Origin: CAZUCE01 sp964619265
Lineage (GTDB): Bacteria > Planctomycetota > UBA1135 > GCA-002686595
Reading direction: 5' to 3'
DNA: 56,452 bases
Assembly: GCA_964619265.1 (NCBI GenBank)
Contig: CAZUCE010000026.1
Coordinates: 1 to 56,452, forward strand
Below, in pieces: positions 44,881 to 51,639 of this stretch; position 1 is the first letter of the stretch, and each line of letters begins with the position of its first letter. Both the position numbers and the translations under genes were made by a program. The notes below the pieces were generated by a model. It did no database searches. It was not told the origin of the DNA and saw only the letters and a program-made list of their open reading frames with translations.

Positions 44881-45091
44881 GCCACCATGGAACCTCCCGG
44901 CCCCGACAACGTACAGGCCTAAGGCTAGTTCTTCTGCATGACCCGACGCCCCAGCCCAAGGTCCCCCCGGGGTTGGCCGCACGCGAGCTTCCGCAAGGCG
45001 CATCGACGAAGCCAGAGCCCGCAATCGACGGGCGAGCTGGGAGGCCCCGCCACAGAGTGGCTTCCGGGCGCGCTTTTGGCGAAGGAGTTTG

Positions 45092-45271
45092 CTAGCGCGC
45101 CTTGCTGATCTTCAACTTCTCGATCTTGGCCTGCTTCTTGACCGACTCCTCGCTACGTGTCAGCGACGTGGCGATCGTCTTCAGGCTCATTTCCTTGCCC
45201 GCCATGAGCCGCAGTTTCCCAATCTCCGCGGGAGTCCAGGGTTGCCGGTGTCGTTCGAATTTCTTGGCCAT
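45092..45271 (-). CDS. Small SANT/Myb-like helix-turn-helix protein
   Basis: 59 aa from ATG 45271. MAKKFERHRQPWTPAEIGKL then RLMAGKEMSLKTIATSLTRS and EESVKKQAKIEKLKI follow the pattern W-T-P-x-E...L-x-x-L-A-x-x-G...x-x-I-A-x-x-L-x-R-S-x-x-S-V of short bacterial SANT-like proteins. These are small DNA-binding helix-turn-helix regulators. The strongly basic composition fits nucleic-acid binding. Downstream on the same strand (210 bases away) is the end of COG4798 paralog 2; no clear operon partner. Confidence 0.8.
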   Translation of the reverse strand: MAKKFERHRQPWTPAEIGKLRLMAGKEMSLKTIATSLTRSEESVKKQAKIEKLKISKAR

Positions 45272-45657
45272 GGGGAGCTGAAGGGTGCGCCAGGCGTCGG
45301 TGCGCGATTCAATTCGCGGCGGCATCTTAGCGCGCATCGAAGCGGGGAAGACGTCGTGGGTTCAAGGGGGAACTCACGAGAGGCCTCAAGCTGGATGGTA
45401 CCGGCCACCCGTCCGGGGCCCGATGACCCGCTACCCAAGTAGGGCGGCTCGCCCCACCCCGGTCGCTCGCCGGACCGGCGAGAGCGGCCAGCTCCGGGCC
45501 CCCTGCCGCATCGGCAACGGACGAGGCCCGGCCTTCCCCGCACAATCCGGTCGCTAGCCGGTGGACAGGACAACCAGCCCGGCGCTCCGGTACGGTATTC
45601 TCTGCTCGTCGCCGAGTGGCGACAACAATTCCGACACATCCCCCTACCCTCGATCGA
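45272..45657. other. 386-base divergent region before the peroxiredoxin gene
   Basis: Lies between the SANT-like gene (minus) and the Sec-peroxiredoxin gene (plus). A TATTCT at 45596-45601 could be a -10 box, but no good -35 lies 17 bases upstream. No other gene is visible. Confidence 0.4.
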
Positions 45658-46128
45658 TTGACCCTCATCGCATCCGGAGCCCAAGCGCCCGAGTTCGAGC
45701 TGGACAGCCACCTCGACACGAAGGAGAAGCTCTCCTCGTACTCGGGCCGCAAGAACGTCCTGCTTGTCTTCTACCCACTCGACTTTACGCCTACCTGAAG
45801 CGTCGAGATCCCCGGCCTCAACTCGCTCCTCGCGAAGTTCGAAGCCGCTGACACCCAGGTCCTGGGTGTCTCCATTGATTCCAAGTTCTGTCACAAAGCC
45901 TGGGCCGAGAGCTTCGGAGGCGTCGCCTTCCCGCTGCTCGCGGATTTCCACCCCAAAGGCTCCCTCGCCAAGGCCTACGGCGCCTGGCTCGAAGAAGCCG
46001 GCATCACCGACCGCGCCACGGTCTTGATCGGCAAGGACGGCAAGGTCCTGTGGTCCGAGTCCGTCGGCCCGGGTGGCGCTCGCGTTCCCGGCGAGCTGCT
46101 GGCCAAGGCTGAAGAGCTCGGCGGCTGA
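45658..46128 (+). CDS. Selenocysteine peroxiredoxin (AhpE/Prx-like), Sec47
   Basis: 156 aa when TGA 45796-45798 is read as Sec47. TTG 45658 is preferred because it gives TLIASGAQAPEFEL, the standard N-terminus of these enzymes, and places the peroxidatic residue at 47; GTG 45616 would add 14 residues. The active site LLVFYPLDFTPT-U-SVEIPG has Sec where Cys is normal. Downstream, VLGVSIDSKFCHKAWAESFG, GVAFPLLADFHPKGSLAKAY and RATVLIGKDGKVLW are canonical. No second Cys lies five residues after Sec, unlike BCP; Cys in KFCHK could be the resolving partner. It reduces peroxides in the cytoplasm. A weaker SECIS-like fold follows the TGA. Confidence 0.88.
45800..45833 (+). promoter_or_regulatory. 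Possible SECIS of the peroxiredoxin gene (weak)
   Basis: Starting four bases after the TGA start, GCG (45800-45802) can pair with CGC (45831-45833) and CGAG (45804-45807) with CTCG (45822-45825), enclosing a 14-base loop that contains CCGG. It lacks the GGUC loop found in the other two genes, so this element is only a candidate. Confidence 0.3.
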
Positions 46129-46163
46129 CCCAACGCGAAGCCGCCGCGAAAGGCGGATTTCTA

Positions 46164-46208
46164 CCGGGGTCCCCCGCCGTCGCCAAGGGCGCCGGCTGGG
46201 GACCCCGG
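46164..46208 (+). terminator. Long hairpin after the peroxiredoxin gene
   Basis: A perfect 11-bp outer stem (46164-46174, arm CCGGGGTCCCC, with 46198-46208) is topped by two further 4-bp stems and an AAG loop. It starts 36 bases after the TGA of the peroxiredoxin gene. No T-tract follows, so it may be a stable 3' end or a Rho-independent stop of the less usual type. Confidence 0.55.
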
Positions 46209-46340
46209 CTCCTTAGGTAAGAGCAAGCTTCGAGGAGCCTGCACACGGAACTCCAGCCCTAAGGCGCGCTGAGGCGTGCCCCTATTCGGTGGGCTTAAGG
46301 TCCGTGAGCTCAAAGCCAATGAGCCTCTGTTCTCTGGCTT

Positions 46341-46922
46341 CTAGAGCTCGGTCCCCTCAAGGACGTGGAATCCATCCCGGTTCCCATAGGTCAGCAAGAG
46401 CACGTCTTTCCGCGCGTACCTCCGAATCAGTTCGTACAGCCACTCCTCATCGCCGGGCCAGGGATAGGCAAAGACCAAGTCGAACTCAGACAGTTCGATT
46501 CCGAGTTCCTCGAAACCATCTGCCCCAATCATGGGGGTCAAAGATTCGTCGGAGAGGTTGACGATTTCCTCTTCGTACTCGACAGGAACGAAAGTGCCCT
46601 CCGCGAAAACCGCTCCCGAGCCGAGTTCCTCCGCAACTTGGCGCGCGCGCTCGACCAGCCAAGGCTCCGCTTCGATCCCACAGGCCTCCAATCCAAGTAG
46701 GTCTGCCAGAATGGTCACAACCCCCGAGCCCGAGCCCAGTTCAACAAAGGAATGGGCGCGATCGGTCAGCCCCTGCAGGGCCTCATAGGCGTCCTGATAG
46801 TCACAGGGAATGAACAGGTGATGCCGGTCCTTCGCCACCTTCCGAAACTCCTCCCGCGCCTGGTCTCCAAGTCCAAAGAGGCGTTCCAGCAAATCGGGCC
46901 GAATCGAAGCAGGCTCAGACAT
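46341..46922 (-). CDS. Class I SAM-dependent methyltransferase
   Basis: 193 aa. SAM-binding motif I in SFVELGSGSGVVTILADLLG, acidic end of motif II GIEAEPWLVERARQVAEEL, motif IV FDLVFAYPWPGDEEWLYELI, motif VI DVLLLTYGNRDGFHV. Short, soluble, no extra domain. The FDLVFAYPWPGDE stretch is the characteristic catalytic loop of small methyltransferases with a Pro-Trp-Pro, but no substrate is implied. It stands alone and converges on the plus-strand peroxiredoxin gene across the long hairpin at 46164. Confidence 0.8.
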   Translation of the reverse strand: MSEPASIRPDLLERLFGLGDQAREEFRKVAKDRHHLFIPCDYQDAYEALQGLTDRAHSFVELGSGSGVVTILADLLGLEACGIEAEPWLVERARQVAEELGSGAVFAEGTFVPVEYEEEIVNLSDESLTPMIGADGFEELGIELSEFDLVFAYPWPGDEEWLYELIRRYARKDVLLLTYGNRDGFHVLEGTEL

Positions 46923-47272
46923 CGCTCCCCATCGTGAGGTTCCAGTTGGAGCCTAGCCAGACATTCCACCGCCAATCGCCAAATGCGGAAGCACACACCC
47001 TGCTGTCGATCCGCAACAACCAGGTGTCAGGTACCCCCTACCCGGCCCCGTCCCTCAGAGGCCAGGATTCGGACCCCACCGCAGGCACTTTGAGCCAGGC
47101 TCCCGGGAGGCCTCAAAAAGCGCCTGCCATCCTGCAGCGCCTGGAACCACCCTGCTGTCGCGCAACGACAAGTTCTGCGGCTCCATACCATGAGCCGCTG
47201 GTCTCCCTCCCCTTCGCATGCGACAAAAGCTGCGGGAGCCAGCACTGAATCGAACCGGGACCCAACTCCGTC
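46923..47272. other. 350-base intergenic region
   Basis: Divergent gap between a methyltransferase (minus) and the VOC protein (plus). No gene, repeat or hairpin stood out. The 5' end of the minus gene has AGCCTAG at 46950-46956, a sequence also found upstream of the M24 and deiodinase-like genes. Confidence 0.4.
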
Positions 47273-47752
47273 ATGAATCAAACCACTCTGGCTTTTCGCC
47301 TGCCCTCCCTCGTCCCTGTGCTGCTCCTGTGCGCCTGCCAGTCCAAAGGCGACCCCCAGGACTTGGACCGCTCCTCAGGCCTGAGTCCTTCCTTAGAGGA
47401 GAGCTCCATGACCCTTCAGTATCTCGAATTCGTCACACCGGATGTCGATGCGACGTGCCACGCCCTCGAAGAACTGCGAGGCGTGAACTTCGGAGATCCG
47501 ATCCCCGAGTTTGGTTTCGCCCGCACCGCAGAGCTGGCCAGCGGCGGACTCATCGGGGTTCGCGCTCCGATGCGAGCGACAGAGGCTCCTGTCGTTCGGC
47601 CTTACCTCTTGGTCCCCGATATCGAAGCCGCGCTGCAAGCGGCCGAATCAGCCGGCGGGGAAGTCGCGCTTCCGGCAACCGAGATTCCGGGCCGAGGCAA
47701 GTTCGCGATCTACCTGCTTGGCGGCCTCGACCACGGCCTGTGGGAACTTTAG
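47273..47752 (+). CDS. VOC (glyoxalase-fold) protein, lipoprotein or cytosolic by alternative start
   Basis: 159 aa from ATG 47273, giving a lipobox (LLLCAC, Cys22). The VOC domain starts only at residue 46 (TLQYLEFVTPDVDATCHALE), followed by beta-alpha-beta-beta-beta units (VRPYLLVPDIEAALQAAESA; GKFAIYLLGGLDHGLWEL). A second in-frame ATG at 47408 has a strong Shine-Dalgarno (GAGGAG, 47396-47401, spaced six bases), so the ribosome may also start there and make a 114-residue cytosolic form. Metal ligands of a true glyoxalase are not clearly present. Function unknown. Confidence 0.75.
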   Translation: MNQTTLAFRLPSLVPVLLLCACQSKGDPQDLDRSSGLSPSLEESSMTLQYLEFVTPDVDATCHALEELRGVNFGDPIPEFGFARTAELASGGLIGVRAPMRATEAPVVRPYLLVPDIEAALQAAESAGGEVALPATEIPGRGKFAIYLLGGLDHGLWEL

Positions 47753-47819
47753 CTCAGCCATTCTGCTGTTAAGAAGCGCAACCTGGCGACGGGCGGCCTG
47801 AGCTGGTAATTTTGAAAAC

Positions 47820-49844
47820 ATGCTCGTCTCGTCCTTGCGCTTCCTTGTTTTCTTCGCTGCCCTACTCGTTCCACTGTCCGGTGCCCGGGCCCAAGACTCC
47901 AGCGAGTCCAGCCCCACCGGCCCGAGTCTCACAAAACTCCTAGCCACCGCAGAAGAGAAGCTCTTTGAGGGGGAATATGCGGCTGCCAAGGCCGGCTTTA
48001 CCGCCGCTTTAGAAATCGAAGAGAGTTCCGCGGCCTACCTTGGCCGGGGCCGCGCAATCTTCTGGGACGAGGGCCAGGAATCCCAGGCGCTCCCTGATAT
48101 CGAACGTGCAATCGAGCTCGATCCCAAAAACACCGAGGCGCTGTTCACGCGCTACGAGTTGCACAACTGGCTTGGAAAGGAGGCCACGGGCCGCGAAGAG
48201 CTGCTCACACACGTGAAAGGCCATGATTTTGAGCCTGCTTCCCTAGTCGAGATCTGCGAATGGTCCTCCACGACAGAAGACAGCCGGCTAACAAGGGACT
48301 TGCTTGATTTTTCGTTCGAACGCCACGGCGACCTGACCGGCCTCCTTGTCGTACGTGGAGAGCTTGCGTACTACAACGACGACTTCACCCAAGCGCGGCG
48401 AGACCTCGAGCTTGCGCGAACTCGGCCGGACGTGAATCCTTGGGCCTATGCCGTCCTCGCCGAATGCCAGCTGTTCCAAGGAGATTTGGAGGTCGCGCTC
48501 CTGACCTCCGAGGACGCGGTCCGGCTCGACCCTTCCAGCGCCGCGGCATACTTTATCCGTGGCCGAATTCGATATCAGTTGGACGACCCCCAGGGTGCGG
48601 CTAAGGACCTGGCTCGGGCCGTGGAGATCGAGCCTTTCTACGAAGATTGGGATTTCGCCGACGATCCAGACTTCGATGTCAGCTTCTCCGGGGAATTCGG
48701 GGGCCTACTGATTTTCCTTCTCGGCTTTCTTGCCCTCCTCGGAGTCCTCGGATTGGCGGTCGGTGGTCTGCGCGAGGGACGGCGCGAAGCGCCGCGAAGA
48801 CAAAACGGAACTCAACCTCGCTACGACGGCGAATGGCGCGAGCTGCTTGGGATTTACCTCCAGAACCTGGGCCTAACCCTTGTGACGTTCGGGGGGTATC
48901 GCTTCTGGGCCAAGGTGCGAACACGACGGTTCCACTATCAACACTCGAGTTTCGCTGCCGGGTTCAACTCGGAAGGCTCCCTGGAGGACGGGCAAGAAGA
49001 GGACGAGCAAGAAACTGTGCGCGAGTCCATCGAGGGTCGGTTCGACTATCACGCAACCGGCAAGGAGAAGTTCATCGGATTCCTCAAAGGAATGCTGATC
49101 CTGGTCCCCATGGGGATCGGCCTCCTATGGCTGGATGGCCGGTTCGCCGAAAGCCAGGGACAGAACTTTGCGGGCGTAGTGCTCACTTACGGACTCGCCT
49201 TGACCCTTTACCTGTTGCGCCCGCTCATTCTGGTTGGCTCCCAACGATTCAACCTCTCGCGCACGAGCTGGAACAACCTCCGCTTTCGGTTCACGGGCAC
49301 CGTAGGACAGGCCTACAAACTCTACGCCCGGGACTTCGCTCTGATGCTCGTGACCTTTGGCATCTATTGGTCTTGGCATGCTGTACGCGTCCGAGCCTTC
49401 CGCCTTCGAAATACAGCGCTTGGCGAGGAGACCTTCGAATTCCGGGGCCAGGGCGAAGAACTCTTCAAGATCAACTTCTTTGGGACCGTTCTCACCTACC
49501 TCACGGTCGGTCTCTACAGCCCTTGGTTCTTCGCGAAACGCTACCAGTTCTTCGTCAGCAACACCCGGTTCAGGGGCAAGCCCTGGAAATCGGACCTGAC
49601 CGGCCGGCAAGTCCTCGGGGTCGGCGGGACGGGCGCGCTCGTCACACTGCTCACCCTCGGCCTCGGGCTTCCCTGGGCCATCACCCGTTGGCGACACATG
49701 CTGACCCACTCGACGTTCTACCAAGCCCAGGTGGACGGCGAGCAGCTAGCCACGATTGCGGACGCAGCCGCGAGCAGCACGGTCGAGGGGCTCGGAGAAG
49801 CCGGCGAACTGCTCGGTGAAATCGGCGATCTCTTCGGAATTTGA
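47820..49844 (+). CDS. TPR plus DUF898 (YjgN-like) membrane protein
   Basis: 674 aa. A signal peptide (MLVSSLRFLVFFAALLVPLS) is followed by TPR repeats to about residue 285 (EGEYAAAKAGFTAALEIEES; GDLEVALLTSEDAVRLDPSS; DDPQGAAKDLARAVEIEPFY), a transmembrane helix (GLLIFLLGFLALLGVLGLAV) and a DUF898 region of six or more helices: LGIYLQNLGLTLVTFGGYRF, ARDFALMLVTFGIYWSWHAV, FKINFFGTVLTYLTVGLYSP. DUF898 genes often neighbour M48 peptidases, and the downstream peptidase start here overlaps this stop by four bases. TPR-DUF898 fusion is unusual. Role in membrane-protein quality control is inferred. Confidence 0.8.
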   Translation: MLVSSLRFLVFFAALLVPLSGARAQDSSESSPTGPSLTKLLATAEEKLFEGEYAAAKAGFTAALEIEESSAAYLGRGRAIFWDEGQESQALPDIERAIELDPKNTEALFTRYELHNWLGKEATGREELLTHVKGHDFEPASLVEICEWSSTTEDSRLTRDLLDFSFERHGDLTGLLVVRGELAYYNDDFTQARRDLELARTRPDVNPWAYAVLAECQLFQGDLEVALLTSEDAVRLDPSSAAAYFIRGRIRYQLDDPQGAAKDLARAVEIEPFYEDWDFADDPDFDVSFSGEFGGLLIFLLGFLALLGVLGLAVGGLREGRREAPRRQNGTQPRYDGEWRELLGIYLQNLGLTLVTFGGYRFWAKVRTRRFHYQHSSFAAGFNSEGSLEDGQEEDEQETVRESIEGRFDYHATGKEKFIGFLKGMLILVPMGIGLLWLDGRFAESQGQNFAGVVLTYGLALTLYLLRPLILVGSQRFNLSRTSWNNLRFRFTGTVGQAYKLYARDFALMLVTFGIYWSWHAVRVRAFRLRNTALGEETFEFRGQGEELFKINFFGTVLTYLTVGLYSPWFFAKRYQFFVSNTRFRGKPWKSDLTGRQVLGVGGTGALVTLLTLGLGLPWAITRWRHMLTHSTFYQAQVDGEQLATIADAAASSTVEGLGEAGELLGEIGDLFGI

Positions 49845-50980
49845 GCGAGCCCCCGATTCCCGGCAGTCCCTCCCCTAGCGGTCCCTTTGAAGGCCGACTC
49901 CTCGATGGCCGATCCCCACGTCCGCGGCGCTGCACCGTAGCTCACGGGCCGGCTGACCTAGAACTTCTGTTCGAGGACGGCGTGCGGCGCATCCTCCCGC
50001 TCGCAAGCCTGGAATCGGTGCAGCGCGTCGCACGCGAGGCCCATCTCGTGCTCCCCCCTCTGAATCCCGGCGAACCGCAGCAGCGGCTCGAAGTGTTCGG
50101 TCCAGACTTTCTCAGCGCCCTGGATCTTGGGCTCGACCGAGTTGGCGGCCGGACGAAGGTCCAACTGCAAAAGGCCTCCCGTCGAATCGGGCTCCCCGGC
50201 CTCCTGATAGCGGTCGCGGGAATCGTCGTCCTATCGTGGGCCATCTACTCGGTAGCGATCCCCAGGCTCCATGTGCTCGTGCCAAGGTCGAGCGAAGTTG
50301 CCCTTGGAGAGACCATCTACAAAGCTCTGCAGGCCAGCTGGACCCTCGAACCTGACGCCGAATTCGATGCGCTCGCGGCCCGCATGGTCGACGAGCTCCG
50401 TGACCCAACCTTGGACCTGGACCTGAGAGTCGAGCTCGTCGACACCGAAGAGATCAACGCGGTGTCCCTTCCCGGCGGGCTCATTCTCGTATTTCGAGGC
50501 CTGGTCGCCGCCTCACCAAGCCCGGATGCACTCGCTGGCGTCCTAGCCCACGAGATCGTGCATGCCGAACGGCGCCACTCGCTCAAGTCCCTGCTGAAAG
50601 CGCTCGGTGTCACTCAATTCGCCGTCAACTCCGTAGGCGGGGGCATCGAGGGCTTCGAGCTGGCCGAGACGATTCTCGAGGCCTCTTCGGGCCTCGTCGT
50701 CCTAAAGCACAGCCGAGAACACGAATTCGAATCGGACCAAATCGCCGTCGCGAAACTGCGGCGCGCCGGTCGTGAGGCTACCGGTTTGCTCGAGTTCGTT
50801 CACCTCCTTCAGGAGGAAGAGCCGGGGGTCCTGTCCGCGATCCCCGGTTGGCTCTCCACCCACCCAGCGACCCAGGATCGCATCGAAGCCGTAAGGCGCA
50901 ACTCGCGAGCCCAACCCGAAACCCGGCCGTGGATGAGCCCAGAGGACTGGGAGATGCTCAGGGCCCGCCTAGACCGCTGA
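49841..50980 (+). CDS. M48-family zinc metallopeptidase, membrane-anchored
   Basis: 379 aa from TTG 49841, overlapping the DUF898 gene by four bases (TTGA), so translation is coupled. An N-terminal ~100-residue domain precedes a transmembrane helix (GLLIAVAGIVVLSWAIYSVA), and the peptidase domain lies outside. Zinc ligands: His237-Glu238-x2-His241 (LAHEIVHAERRHSL) and Glu295 in SREHEFESDQIAV, the standard M48 R-x2-E-x-E-x-D motif. The fold is completed by a C-terminal THPATQDRIEAVRR region. M48 enzymes clear misfolded envelope proteins; the DUF898 partner may present or regulate substrates. Confidence 0.9.
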   Translation: MSEPPIPGSPSPSGPFEGRLLDGRSPRPRRCTVAHGPADLELLFEDGVRRILPLASLESVQRVAREAHLVLPPLNPGEPQQRLEVFGPDFLSALDLGLDRVGGRTKVQLQKASRRIGLPGLLIAVAGIVVLSWAIYSVAIPRLHVLVPRSSEVALGETIYKALQASWTLEPDAEFDALAARMVDELRDPTLDLDLRVELVDTEEINAVSLPGGLILVFRGLVAASPSPDALAGVLAHEIVHAERRHSLKSLLKALGVTQFAVNSVGGGIEGFELAETILEASSGLVVLKHSREHEFESDQIAVAKLRRAGREATGLLEFVHLLQEEEPGVLSAIPGWLSTHPATQDRIEAVRRNSRAQPETRPWMSPEDWEMLRARLDR

Positions 50981-50992
50981 CCCTCGCGAACG

Positions 50993-51480
50993 TCAGTCCT
51001 GCGCACCTGAAAAGGCCCCGAAGTCCTGCAACGACCCGCTCAGCCGCCTTCCTCGAGGCTCGGAAAGTGAGGGGAGCTTCGGCCTCCCCACCGGGGAGAA
51101 ACCTAACGGGCACATGAGCGGTTCGGCCGTCCGGTAGCTCTCCGAGTAGAAGAAAGTCGCCCGTTGGAAGGGCAAGACTCCGGTTCGATGAATGGAGAGG
51201 GAAGAACTTCTCCATGACCTTTGCTCCTCGGCGAAATCCACCACGATCGGGCGACCCGGGGCGGGCTCCCCCCAAGACTCAAAGGGCTCAAGAAGGATGG
51301 TGAGGGCACCGATTGGCGAACCAAGCAACAGTCCGCAAGCGAGCGAAGGAGTTCTCCTGGATCGGCGTTTCCAATTCGAACTCCTGCAACCTGGGCCGGA
51401 CCCTCGGAAGTCTGAGCCACGGCGGGTGCCCGGCATAAACAACATCCGCGATTTACCAGTTTGAAGAGTTCCGAATGGCC
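50993..51480 (-). pseudogene. Possible decayed ORF with frame shifts
   Basis: Minus strand, between the M48 gene and the 756-aa protein. Protein-like stretches sit in two frames: LLLGSPIGALTILLEPFESW and GRPIVVDFAEEQR (frame ending at 50993, nearer the start), then KFFPLHSSNRSLALPTGDFL, LLGELPDGRTAHVPVRFLPG and EAPLTFRASRKAAERVVAGL in another frame (stop at 50958). Joined, they read like a beta-sandwich segment of a carboxypeptidase-regulatory-like protein, such as the neighbour at 51640. This suggests one or more frame shifts in a gene remnant, or sequencing errors. Confidence 0.3.
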
Positions 51481-51639
51481 CAAAACTCCTCTGGAATCCG
51501 TTAAATTCGCCCCTGCGAAGAAGCTCTCCCCAGCCCCATTCGACATTCTCGGGAGATCCGGGGGCCCTTGCTGGAAGGTGCCCAACGAAAGGGAGTCCGG
51601 AAGTTCAGTCAGGCCAAGCCATCCTCAGAGTTAGACCCC

